From Dehalococcoidia bacterium SM23_28_2 (GTDB lineage Bacteria; Chloroflexota; Dehalococcoidia; SM23-28-2): a DNA stretch of 19,328 nucleotides. Below the pieces are notes generated by a model, which was not told the DNA's origin, searched no databases, and saw only the letters and a list, made by a program, of their open reading frames with translations. Both the position numbers and the translations under genes were made by a program. Below, in pieces: positions 7,389 through 15,112 of the stretch (position 1 is the stretch's first letter; every line of letters begins with the position of its first letter). Where the stretch lies: NCBI GenBank assembly GCA_001303545.1, contig LJUA01000015.1, positions 1 through 19,328 on the forward strand. The letters run 5' to 3'.

Positions 7389-7480
7389 CGCCGTCTGGCT
7401 GACAATCGGTGCGCCGCCGCTGTCCCGTGGGACGCTATAAACCCATCGGCAAGGCAGTCACTGGCAGGGAGGTAAGCACA

Positions 7481-8071
7481 ATGAATAGAGGAGGCCGCTA
7501 CGTCATCAAGATGAAGGCGTTTGTGGCCCTTCTCGCTGTTCTAGTTGCCACCCTGGTGATTGCCGCTGCCTGCGGGGACAACGGCGAAGAGCCCAGCCCT
7601 TCGCCCACGGTCGCGGATACGCCGACATCAACGCCGAGCCCTTCGCCGGAGTTCCCCTTCCAATTCGAGGGCCCGATAGGCATCGACCTGACCACATTCG
7701 GTGTCTTCTTCGATCAAGGCGAGACCATCCAACTGTCCATAAGCGTTGCCGTCCGAGAGCCTATGACTTTCTACTACCGCACCAGCCAGCGCTACGATCT
7801 GGCAGTCGTCGATTCCGAGGGCCAGGAGGTATGGCGCTGGTCGCTGGAGCGCGCTTTCGCCCAGATCACAGCGGAGGAGTCGCTGGACGCTGGCGAGATG
7901 CTTTCCTTTGATGAGAAGTGGAACCAACTCGACAACGATGGCCAGCAGGTGCCGGCTGGCGACTACGAGATAGTGGCGGAAAGCTCCCACTGCGAAGCGG
8001 ACTACGAGAACTGCGGCCAGTTGACCGCTTCTGCCACCATCCAAATACGCCCATCGGAGGAAGCGCCGTAG
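7481..8071 (+). CDS. Lipoprotein with BsuPI-type proteinase-inhibitor-like domain
   Basis: A 196-aa exported lipoprotein. The N-terminal signal (MNRGGRYVIKMKAFVALLAVLVATLVIAAAC) has Cys31 as the lipidation site after AAA, followed by a Ser/Pro/Thr linker (38-57). Residues about 84-166 match the BsuPI domain pattern: FYYRTSQRYDLAVVDSEG, EVWRWSLERAFAQ, DAGEMLSFDEKWNQLDNDGQQVPAGDYEI. BsuPI was named for the Bacillus subtilis intracellular proteinase inhibitor; in other proteins the fold occurs in exported contexts and inhibition is not established. Two Cys near the C-terminus (171, 178) could bond. The start ATG 7481 follows AGGGAGGT at 7466-7473. It is encoded between two exported peptidase genes, so a moderating role is possible but inferred. 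Confidence 0.85.
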   Translation: MNRGGRYVIKMKAFVALLAVLVATLVIAAACGDNGEEPSPSPTVADTPTSTPSPSPEFPFQFEGPIGIDLTTFGVFFDQGETIQLSISVAVREPMTFYYRTSQRYDLAVVDSEGQEVWRWSLERAFAQITAEESLDAGEMLSFDEKWNQLDNDGQQVPAGDYEIVAESSHCEADYENCGQLTASATIQIRPSEEAP

Positions 8072-8391
8072 GGCTCAGGGACGGCTAGAGTAAGGGCTTT
8101 CCTCCTCAGCCAGCGTAACTAACCCCCGCGACAGGCGTCTTTGGAATTGGCATGGATAACAGCCCAGCCGTTGCCTTGGCCGGGTTGGCGACCGCCATTA
8201 TAATCGGTCAATGGCTATCCTTGGATTCGTGAAGCCCGTACCAGATAGCAGGAAATCGCGCCTAGAGCCAGCTATTGGCGTACCTTTGCTGGCTGTTGTG
8301 CGTTGTGTAGGTCAAGGGCAAGAGGGAAGATCCCTTTCGTCCCTATGGCCTCATGTCTGGAAGCTCAAAGGTCGCTGAGAGGATCGGATCG
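8072..8391. other. 320-bp intergenic region with promoter and leader, no gene
   Basis: No supportable coding sequence is present. It contains the strong promoter at 8176-8204 and a leader of about 180 nt ahead of the cohesin-like gene. In the leader, AGCCAGC (8266-8272) pairs with GCTGGCT (8288-8294) across a 15-nt loop, and AGGGA (8323-8327) pairs with TCCCT (8331-8335) around a 3-nt loop followed by TTC. I do not recognise a known riboswitch. Confidence 0.55.
8176..8204 (+). promoter_or_regulatory. Sigma70-type promoter for the cohesin-like gene pair
   Basis: TTGGCC (8176-8181, 4/6) and a perfect TATAAT (8199-8204) are spaced by 17 bp. The predicted start is near 8211. It precedes the two-gene unit 8392-9351 and 9367-11451, leaving a leader of about 180 nt. 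Confidence 0.6.
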
Positions 8392-9351
8392 ATGAGAACG
8401 AAACTGGCCAGTGTAGCGTTGGCCGGGGTGATGTTAGCCCTGACAGCATCAGCAGGGGTCGTTCTGGACAGAGGCTACAGCGCGGCTCAAGAGACTTTGA
8501 CTATCGGCGTGGACGCTGACCCCACGGGCAACACAGCGACCTCTCTTGGCCCTATCACTCCCTGCCTATCCGTGAGCAGCGGCGACACCTTCCAAGTCGA
8601 TGTCTTCGTCGCGGGGGTCAACGACCTTCTAGCCTGGGAAACGTACCTTTTCTATGACACGTCGATCATCAACATCGCCGACCGGGACGTCTCCATGTTT
8701 CAGGCGGCGAACACCGGCAGCAACGTGTTCGACGCATCTGAAGGCCTGCCTGACATCGACGGTCAGTACGGTATCGGCGCACTTGACCTTGCAGACCCAC
8801 CCTCACCCGATAGCGGCTCAGGCGTCCTGGCCAGACTCACCCTCGAGGCGGTTGGAACTGGAGTGAGCTCGCTCAGCCTATCCGCCACCGATATCGATGG
8901 TGACGGCAGTATGGATCTCGGCCCCTGGCTGAGAGACCTCAAGGCTGAGCTCATCTCCGATTCAGACGGGGACACCTTCTTCGATGGGCCGATTGTCAAC
9001 GCAGAGATCAGGGTAGGAGGCGCCTGCCCGGATGTCACGCCGGTGGCGCTGCCCTCGCCCACGCTCCCCCCATCATCCCCAACCTCAGAGCCGTCGCCCT
9101 CGTCCAGCCCTGAGGCAACCGCCACGCCAACGGAGACACCACCGACCACGGCGGCAGCCAGCCCTACAGTGTCGTCCAGCCCAACAGCCACAGCGGCAGC
9201 TACCCCAACGGCTACTGCTCCTGCGGACGGTGGAGAGACATCCTCCGATGACGGCCCCCCGTGGATAATCGCCTACATAGGCGGCGCCCTGGCGGCTGTG
9301 CTCCTGGCCGGAGCCGCCTTGCTTGTTATTACGATGCGTCGTGCCCGATAG
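8392..9351 (+). CDS. Membrane-anchored surface protein with a cohesin-like 'DPTGN' module
   Basis: A 319-aa exported protein. Residues 1-33 are a Sec signal (MRTKLASVALAGVMLALTAS...). Residues about 36-212 form a cohesin/CBM-like beta-sandwich: LTIGVDADPTGN (36-47), PCLSVSSGDTFQVDVFV (57-73), WETYLFYDTSIINI (82-95) and SGSGVLARLTLEAVGTG (141-157). Cys58 and Cys212 bracket the module. A Ser/Thr/Pro stalk follows (217-288), then a transmembrane helix (WIIAYIGGALAAVLLAGAAL, 291-310) with an RRAR tail, so the module is displayed outside on a stalk. No LPXTG is present. ATG 8392 is chosen because GAGAGGAT lies eight bases upstream; ATG 8353 is also in frame but would extend the signal peptide. The next gene starts 15 bp downstream (operon). 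Confidence 0.85.
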   Translation: MRTKLASVALAGVMLALTASAGVVLDRGYSAAQETLTIGVDADPTGNTATSLGPITPCLSVSSGDTFQVDVFVAGVNDLLAWETYLFYDTSIINIADRDVSMFQAANTGSNVFDASEGLPDIDGQYGIGALDLADPPSPDSGSGVLARLTLEAVGTGVSSLSLSATDIDGDGSMDLGPWLRDLKAELISDSDGDTFFDGPIVNAEIRVGGACPDVTPVALPSPTLPPSSPTSEPSPSSSPEATATPTETPPTTAAASPTVSSSPTATAAATPTATAPADGGETSSDDGPPWIIAYIGGALAAVLLAGAALLVITMRRAR

Positions 9352-9366
9352 AGAGGAGGACGGGCG

Positions 9367-11451
9367 GTGGTGAAGATTAAGCTGCTGGTAGTGATGCTGG
9401 CCGCTTGCCTGTCGGCGGCCGCTCTCGCCGGATGGATTCTGGCCGGTGGAGAGCAGACCACCCAGGCGAGCCCCGACGTCACCATCGGCGTAGATACCAA
9501 CCCAACCGGCAACGGGAAGACCTCTCTAGGCTCCCGCGAGCCGTGCATCGTGGTCAGCCCGGGCGACGAGTTCGATATCGACATCACCGTCGAGAATGTG
9601 TCCGATCTCTGGGACTGGAAGCTTGGCCTGAAGTACGACCCCACAGTGATCGACGTCGTCAACAGGGATGTCTACATGTTCCTGGACGCCATGGCTGGAA
9701 GCCAGGTCGAAGATCGCTCACTTGGAAAACGAGAATGGCCGGGGAAGCTGACAACGTATATGCTCGAAGCAAAAGACGAGGTTGAGAGTGCCCAGGAGAG
9801 TGGTAGTGGAGTGCTGGCAAGGCTGACCATCAGGGCCGTGGGAGCGGGCACAAGTCCGGCGTCACTCGGAGCGCAGCCGGAGCTGTGGGTTAATGGGCTG
9901 CAGCGTATCATGCCCAGCGGCGACGACATCTTCTCCGGCCAAATAGCCGTCGGCGGAAGCTGCGAAACGGACAGCGACAACGATGGCTGGCCTGATAGCA
10001 CCGACAACTGCCCACAGGTACCCAACATCGAGCAGTACGATGCCGACAACGACGGGCTGGGCGATGATTGCGACGATGATGATGACAACGACACTGTGCT
10101 GGACAGCGACGACAACTGCCCTTGGGACAGCAACCCGGACCAGGCGGACTCCGACGGCGACGGATCGGGCGACGTCTGCGACAAGGATGCCGACAACGAC
10201 ACTGTGAATGACGAGAGCGACAACTGCCTGCTGGTCCCCAATCCGGACCAGGCGGACTCCGACGGCGACGGATGGGGCAACGCCTGCGATGCCAACGATG
10301 ACAACGACGGGCTCACCGACGCCGAGGAGTTAGCCTGCGGCTCCAACCCCTTCGACGCCAACAGCACCTGCGAAGTGTGCGACGGCCTGGACAACGACCT
10401 CGACACCCTCGCCGACGAGGGCTTCCCCGACGCGGACGGCGACGGCATAGCCAACTGCGTGGATGACGATGACGACGGCGACACTGTCGTCGACGCCACC
10501 GACAACTGCCCCCTCCAGCCGAATCCCGACCAGGCCGACAGGGATGATGACGGCATCGGCGACGAGTGCTCGGACGATGACGACGGCGACACCCTGATCG
10601 ACGCCCTGGACAACTGTCCCGATGTCGCTAACCCCGACCAGGCAGACAGCGACGAGGACGGACTAGGCGACGCTTGCGACACCGACGGCGACGGCGACGC
10701 CATCCCGGACGGAGAGGACAACTGTCCGCTGCTGATGAACGCCGACCAAACGGACACCGATGGCGACGGCGCCGGCGACGCTTGCGACGCCGACGATGAC
10801 AACGACACCATTGTGGACACCGACGACAACTGCCCTCTGGTCGCAAATGCGGACCAGGCGGACAGCGACGGCGACGGCGTGGGCGACGCTTGCCCACCCA
10901 CCACCCCCCCACTCACTCCCACTCCCACCCCCACATCCACACCACCCACTGCTAGCATGGCCTGGATCTACGCCTGCTACCTAGGCATCTCACAAGCCAC
11001 CGAAGGCGCCCTCGCGGGCATCGGGGGCGATGTCCTCGCCGCCTACCGGCTGATCCCGCAGGGGGGCGGCTATGACAGGTGGCTTCCGGGCAGAACGGAC
11101 GCCAGCTCGCTGAACACCGTCGATCCCTACGACGCCTTGTTCCTCCTCGTGGCCGGCGATGCCACCTGGCCTCAGCAACCGGAGGGACAAGCTCCTACCA
11201 GCGCCAATCTTGTCTACGGCTGGAATAGCGTGTGCTATACGGGCCAGACGAAGGACGCCACGACGGCAACAGAGAGCATTGCCGGTCAGTTCCTGATAGC
11301 CTACACCCTGGCCCCAGGCCAGGTCTGGCAGCGATTTGTCCCTAGTAGGCCAGAGCCGGAGGTCAGCACACTCGGCCAGCTGGAGTCCTTCACCCCTGCG
11401 TTCATCCTGGTCACTGAGCAAGGCGGTGCCCTCTGGTCGTTTGCCCCTTAG
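9367..11451 (+). CDS. Secreted protein: cohesin-like module, thrombospondin type-3 array, duplicated C-terminal module
   Basis: 694 aa. Signal peptide at 1-34. A cohesin-like module (about 37-199) opens VTIGVDTNPTGN, has PCIVVSPGDEFDIDITV and SGSGVLARLTIRAVGAG, and is bracketed by Cys60 and Cys199. Residues about 200-509 are thrombospondin type-3-like Ca-binding repeats (DSDGDGxGDxCD, DNCPxxxNPDQAD), interrupted at about 313-365 by TDAEELACGSNPFD and a CDGLDNDLDTLADEGF segment resembling MopE/MYXO-type putative metal-binding motifs. A Pro/Thr linker follows (510-528), then two copies of a ~70-80-residue module (about 532-601 and 616-693) sharing CYxG, a hydrophobic xxAYxLxP block, W/R-F/L-P and an LV..W ending. 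No lipobox or membrane anchor is seen. The start is GTG 9367 (GTG 9370 possible) after GAGAGGAGGA. Likely an extracellular Ca-stiffened stalk; ligand unknown. Confidence 0.88.
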   Translation: MVKIKLLVVMLAACLSAAALAGWILAGGEQTTQASPDVTIGVDTNPTGNGKTSLGSREPCIVVSPGDEFDIDITVENVSDLWDWKLGLKYDPTVIDVVNRDVYMFLDAMAGSQVEDRSLGKREWPGKLTTYMLEAKDEVESAQESGSGVLARLTIRAVGAGTSPASLGAQPELWVNGLQRIMPSGDDIFSGQIAVGGSCETDSDNDGWPDSTDNCPQVPNIEQYDADNDGLGDDCDDDDDNDTVLDSDDNCPWDSNPDQADSDGDGSGDVCDKDADNDTVNDESDNCLLVPNPDQADSDGDGWGNACDANDDNDGLTDAEELACGSNPFDANSTCEVCDGLDNDLDTLADEGFPDADGDGIANCVDDDDDGDTVVDATDNCPLQPNPDQADRDDDGIGDECSDDDDGDTLIDALDNCPDVANPDQADSDEDGLGDACDTDGDGDAIPDGEDNCPLLMNADQTDTDGDGAGDACDADDDNDTIVDTDDNCPLVANADQADSDGDGVGDACPPTTPPLTPTPTPTSTPPTASMAWIYACYLGISQATEGALAGIGGDVLAAYRLIPQGGGYDRWLPGRTDASSLNTVDPYDALFLLVAGDATWPQQPEGQAPTSANLVYGWNSVCYTGQTKDATTATESIAGQFLIAYTLAPGQVWQRFVPSRPEPEVSTLGQLESFTPAFILVTEQGGALWSFAP
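9976..10890 (+). repeat. Coding tandem repeats of the thrombospondin type-3 array
   Basis: Units rich in GAC/GGC codons encode DxDxDG-type calcium loops, often paired about every 36 residues. Two units share an identical 31-bp stretch (10135-10165 and 10243-10273, period 108 bp), indicating recent duplication or conversion. The repeats are translated and are not a CRISPR. Confidence 0.85.
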
Positions 11452-11506
11452 GCTTGGCCAGCAAGTCCCCAACTTCCCGACGGTCATGGCGGCTGAATCA
11501 ACTGCG

Positions 11507-11536
11507 TTGACGGAAGCCAAACGTCCGGTGTATGAA
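11507..11536 (+). promoter_or_regulatory. Possible promoter for the beta-helix lipoprotein gene
   Basis: TTGACG (11507-11512, 5/6) and TATGAA (11531-11536, 4/6) are separated by 18 bp in the 205-bp gap after the TSP3 protein gene. The predicted start near 11543 would give a leader of about 115 nt. The call is weak because of the -10. Confidence 0.35.
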
Positions 11537-11656
11537 CTAGCTAGTCGACGTCTGCACGGATCAACGATAGGCGTGGCGAGCGTCGAGCGATTCCATCGGC
11601 CGGGTCCGCCCGGAGGCTACCAGCGGCGGGGGAATCGCCTGATGGCAGGAGCGAGG

Positions 11657-13306
11657 ATGATGAATGCTCTTTGGAAGGCGAGTGCCGTAGCGGGGATCTC
11701 ACTGTTGTTGGCCCTGCTTAGCTGCGGCGGCGGTGGTGGCGCTCCCACCATCGTCGTTGATAGCTCCGCCGACACCGATAGCCGCGATGGCCTGGTGACC
11801 TTGAGAGAAGCCATCTCGCTGGCCACCGGCGAGCTGGGCGTGGCTGACCTTGACTCGGAGGAGGCCGACAATGTCAGCGGAGAGCCCGGGGCCGACTCCA
11901 GCGATACGATTACCTTTGATCCTTCCCTGTTTCCGGCAGCGGACGGCGGCACCATCGCCCTGGACGAGTCTCTGCCGCCTCTCAGCACCGGCGCCGATAT
12001 CATCGATGGCTTCGGGGCCGGCGTGATCATCGACGGGGTCGATATCAGCCTTGAGTGCATCACAATCAGCTCCAACGACAACGCCCTGAAGGGGTTGCAG
12101 ATCAAGAACTGCCTTGTGGGGGTAATGATCCAGCCCGGCGCTCAGGGCAACGTGATCGGAGGCCCAGCGGAGGGAGAAGGCAACGTTATCTCCGGCAACG
12201 ACGAAGGCATAATAATCGGCGGTGCGGGCGCCGACAACAACGTGGTGAAGGGTAATCTCCTAGGCGTCGATGCCAGCGGCACGCAGGCCTTGAACAATCG
12301 CAACGGCGTGCATATCCATCCGGAAGCGCAAGGGAACCTCATCGGCGGCACAGAGCCTGGCGACCGCAACATCATCTCGGGCAACACAGGCGTGGGGATA
12401 ACGATCAGGGGCAGCGCCAACACCGTCCAGGGGAACTACATCGGCACCGATATCAACGGCACTGCGGCTATACCCAACGGGATGGAAGGAATATGGATCG
12501 CGCCCGGCGCCAAGGACAACGTCATCGGTGGCAGCAGCGCCGAGGAGCGGAACGTCATCTCCGGCAACGAGCTCTTTGGCCTGAACATCTCGGGGAACGG
12601 CGCCACCGGCAATATAGTGAAAGGAAACTACGTAGGCGTCGACGCCACTGGCAACACTGCCTTGCGTAATCGTCACGGCCTGGTTATCAGCGACGGCCCC
12701 CAGAACAACGTCATCGGCGGGTCTGCTCCCGGCGAGGGCAACGTCATCGCGGCCAATGGCACCGGATTGCTCATCCGCAGGGAGGGCACCAGCGGCAACA
12801 TCATTATCGGCAACTACATAGGGACGGACGCCAGCGGCAGCGAGCCAATGGGCAATGCTGTAGGCATATGGCTCCTCCAAGAAGCCTACGACAACACCAT
12901 CGGCGGGACAGGCCCCGGCGAGGGCAACGTCATCACGGCCAACAACGTCTCCGGCGTGCACGTGGACGGTTCAGGCACTGTGGGCAACACGATTCGCGGC
13001 AACTCCATTCACTCCAACGGCCAGCAGGGCATCCTGACCACGGAAGGCGGCAACAGAGAGCTGGAACCTCCTACTATCACTGACGCTAGCCCAGTACGTG
13101 GCAGCGCCTGCCCCAACTGCACAGTGGACATCTACTCGGATTCGGGCTCTGAAGGAGAGGTCTACGAGGGCTCGGTGGTAGCCGGTGCCGATGGTAGCTT
13201 TACTTTCGAGGGCGACGTTTCGGGTCCCAACATCACTGCCACCGCCACCGATGGCGACGGCAATACCTCTGCCTTCTCCTGGCCACTGATAGCAGGGGCT
13301 CAATGA
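11657..13306 (+). CDS. Lipoprotein with right-handed parallel beta-helix (PbH1/NosD-like repeats)
   Basis: 549 aa. MMNALWKASAVAGISLLLALLSC is a signal peptide with a classical lipobox LLSC (Cys23), then a Gly-rich segment. VTLREAISLATG (about 48-59) is the opening motif seen in many large secreted beta-helix proteins. The middle carries repeated turns of NVIGG..EGNVISGN..GI.I.G..A.GN.VKGNYIGTDA.G, each pair forming helix coils. The C-terminus (about 475-549) is an Ig-like domain with CPNCTVDIYSDS and ADGSFTFEGDV. Such helices occur in polysaccharide-binding or -degrading and adhesive proteins; no catalytic residues can be assigned here. ATG 11657 or 11660 is favoured by AGGA upstream and by the signal peptide; the open frame extends further upstream without support. 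It is convergent with the subtilase gene (81-bp gap). Confidence 0.85.
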   Translation: MMNALWKASAVAGISLLLALLSCGGGGGAPTIVVDSSADTDSRDGLVTLREAISLATGELGVADLDSEEADNVSGEPGADSSDTITFDPSLFPAADGGTIALDESLPPLSTGADIIDGFGAGVIIDGVDISLECITISSNDNALKGLQIKNCLVGVMIQPGAQGNVIGGPAEGEGNVISGNDEGIIIGGAGADNNVVKGNLLGVDASGTQALNNRNGVHIHPEAQGNLIGGTEPGDRNIISGNTGVGITIRGSANTVQGNYIGTDINGTAAIPNGMEGIWIAPGAKDNVIGGSSAEERNVISGNELFGLNISGNGATGNIVKGNYVGVDATGNTALRNRHGLVISDGPQNNVIGGSAPGEGNVIAANGTGLLIRREGTSGNIIIGNYIGTDASGSEPMGNAVGIWLLQEAYDNTIGGTGPGEGNVITANNVSGVHVDGSGTVGNTIRGNSIHSNGQQGILTTEGGNRELEPPTITDASPVRGSACPNCTVDIYSDSGSEGEVYEGSVVAGADGSFTFEGDVSGPNITATATDGDGNTSAFSWPLIAGAQ

Positions 13307-13387
13307 TAGCCGCAGAGTATCCTCGGGGTCGCGCAATTCGGAGGGAAGTCGCCGTCCACTAGCGGCGGCGTGGTCCGATCCCCAGCC

Positions 13388-14809
13388 TTAAACGCACTCG
13401 CTTCCCATAAGAGGCTTGTAGAGCAGAGCGTCCAGTATGTTCACGGTGCCGTCCGTATTCAGGTCGTAGCGACGGTCGTAGGGGTTGGACCCTACCTTCG
13501 GCTTGTAGAGCAACGGGTCTAGGATGTTAATCTTCTTGTCGTTGTTGACGTCCGGCGGCCAGGCATCCTCATCAGGATTATCGGGGCAGGAATCGAACGG
13601 GTCAGTACCCATGTATGTCTCAATGGCGTTGGTGTATCCGTCCCCGTCGCTGTCGTCGGTGCCACCACTCGCCAGACTTCGCACATTCACCAGCCCGAAG
13701 CCGTACCAGCTGTCCCTTCCGGCGGCTCCCAGATCGTCCGCCGTCTCCTGAAGCCACTGGCGTGCTTCGTCGTTGACCCTGCCATTTCCATTGCCGTCTG
13801 ATATGCCGCTGGCCAAGACGAGAGCAGCCGCTCCCGCCACGTGAGGTGAAGCCAGAGATGTACCGCTGGCCAAGGCATAGCCACCGCCGGGGTAGGTCGT
13901 CCTCACATACACGCCGGGCGCGGCAATCTCCACCGCCGAGCCCGTACTGGAGAAGCAAGCCCTGTTATCCGACTGGTCAGTAGCCGCAACGGCTATGACC
14001 TCGTCGAACTTGGCGGGATACTGCACCGTGTTGCCAATAGGAGGGCAAATGTCCTCGTTGCCAGCAGCGGCAACCAGAACCAATCCCGCCTGATGAGCGT
14101 TGGCGATCGCAGTATGGAAACTCGATGAGTAGTAGGGGGAGCCGAAGCTCATGTTGGCGACATCCATGTCGTTGTTCACGGCCCAATTGAGAGCGGCAAT
14201 GATATCGCTGCTCCAGCCTGAGCCACTGTGATCCAGTACCTTCAGCGCATACAACTGCGCTTCGGGGGCAACTCCCACCACGCCGCTGCCGTTGTCCTCG
14301 GCCGCCGCTGACCCTGCTACCAGCGTGCCGTGATAGTGATCGTCAAAGGGGTCGGAATCGCCATTGACGAAATCGTAGCCGCCGGCGTAGTTGTCATTCA
14401 GATCTGGATGTCCATAGTCTATGCCGGTGTCCAGAATGGCAACCTTGATACCGTCCCCTGAATTAACGGGATGAACGTCGCCGGCGCCGATGTGCTTGAC
14501 CCCCCAGGAGTTGTCCAGCTCGGTGTCTAACAGCCGGAATAGCTGATCCTCCTCCACCATCGCCACGCCGGGAGCGGCCCGAAGGGAAGCTAGGGCTCCA
14601 CGGGGTAGCTCCACGGCAATAGCCGGCAGAAGGTCGTAATTGTAGCGGACGATCCCGCCCAGACTGCGGACCGACACCTCCTGGCTAGCGCTCGGGCGCT
14701 GATGAAAGGTAACGATAACCCGCACCGGAGCCGAGGATTCGGCAGTAGCGCCCCACGACCATAGGCCCAGGCCGCCTGCAATCAGCAAAAGAAACAGAAC
14801 GCGCTTCAC
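13388..14809 (-). CDS. Subtilisin-like serine protease (S8) with C-terminal dockerin
   Basis: An exported protease of 473 aa counted from GTG 14809. Signal peptide at 1-23; I9-type propeptide about 28-92 (VRVIVTFHQRPS ... GVAMVEEDQL). The catalytic domain (about 100-380) has Asp127 (ILDTGID), His160 (YHGTLVAG), oxyanion Asn251 (AAGNED) and Ser318 (SGTSLASPH), so the triad is complete. A DSDGDGYTNAIETYMGTDPFDSC segment (387-408) is Ca-binding type-3-like. Residues 420-469 are two dockerin type-I repeats, DVNNDKKINILDPLLYKP and DLNTDGTVNILDALLYKP, each with the D-x-N-x-D-x-x-x-N-x-x-D loop. Dockerins bind cohesin modules, and cohesin-like modules occur in three neighbouring genes. The start is chosen for the signal peptide and a GGGGAT site; the frame is open to 14953. 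Confidence 0.92.
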   Translation of the reverse strand: MKRVLFLLLIAGGLGLWSWGATAESSAPVRVIVTFHQRPSASQEVSVRSLGGIVRYNYDLLPAIAVELPRGALASLRAAPGVAMVEEDQLFRLLDTELDNSWGVKHIGAGDVHPVNSGDGIKVAILDTGIDYGHPDLNDNYAGGYDFVNGDSDPFDDHYHGTLVAGSAAAEDNGSGVVGVAPEAQLYALKVLDHSGSGWSSDIIAALNWAVNNDMDVANMSFGSPYYSSSFHTAIANAHQAGLVLVAAAGNEDICPPIGNTVQYPAKFDEVIAVAATDQSDNRACFSSTGSAVEIAAPGVYVRTTYPGGGYALASGTSLASPHVAGAAALVLASGISDGNGNGRVNDEARQWLQETADDLGAAGRDSWYGFGLVNVRSLASGGTDDSDGDGYTNAIETYMGTDPFDSCPDNPDEDAWPPDVNNDKKINILDPLLYKPKVGSNPYDRRYDLNTDGTVNILDALLYKPLMGSECV

Positions 14810-15112
14810 TTGATCCCCAAGATACACCGAAGGTCTGGCTTTATGTCCACTTAAAGAGGACGCATCAGTAATTACAGGCGTTACATCTGGCGTCGCGGAA
14901 CTCACTTTCTGCGCTGTCAGCGTGTACAACACATGCTCTCCGAAGCCCCCCAATGCCCCACCTTATAACCGATTCTACCACGCAGTGCAACATCGCCTGG
15001 CCATTCAATCTAGGCGAGTCTTCGTGTATTCTTATTATGACCGCCCTGGGCAAAGTGTATGGTGACCTGTGCGTTAGGTTGATGTAGCCAGCATGGCTTT
15101 GGAGGAAGTGCA
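14810..15112. other. 303-bp divergent intergenic region, no gene
   Basis: Lies between the subtilase (minus) and the propeller lipoprotein (plus). It contains the minus-strand promoter candidates at 14962-14990 and a plus-strand TATTAT (15033-15038) without a good -35. No coding sequence, RNA gene or repeat could be supported. Confidence 0.5.
14962..14990 (-). promoter_or_regulatory. Candidate promoter(s) for the dockerin-subtilase gene
   Basis: Two overlapping possibilities are read on the minus strand. TTGCAC (14990-14985) is followed after 17 bp by TATAAG (14967-14962). Alternatively, an extended -10 TGGTAGAAT spans 14980-14972. Either gives a leader of about 150-160 nt. Both are imperfect matches. 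Confidence 0.35.

Noticed and set aside
9976..10890. Regularly spaced near-identical repeats that could be mistaken for a CRISPR array
   Set aside because: Repeats and spacers are both in frame and encode Ca-binding TSP3 units; spacers are not unique and no cas genes are nearby.
9672..10958. Long Ser-rich open frame on the minus strand opposite the TSP3 array
   Set aside because: It is the complement of GAC/GGC-rich repeat codons, giving low-complexity Ser/Pro/Val text with no start site; the plus-strand frame has clear TSP3 motifs.
11336..11656. Upstream extension of the beta-helix lipoprotein reading frame
   Set aside because: It overlaps the preceding gene and would bury the lipoprotein signal peptide over 100 residues inside; the start at 11657/11660 fits the signal and ribosome site.
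13340..13362. GCCG/CGGC hairpin between convergent genes as a bidirectional terminator
   Set aside because: Short stem and no T-tract on either strand.
14810..14953. N-terminal extension of the subtilase to 14953
   Set aside because: The added 48 residues precede a clear signal peptide and have no ribosome site; GTG 14809 has both.
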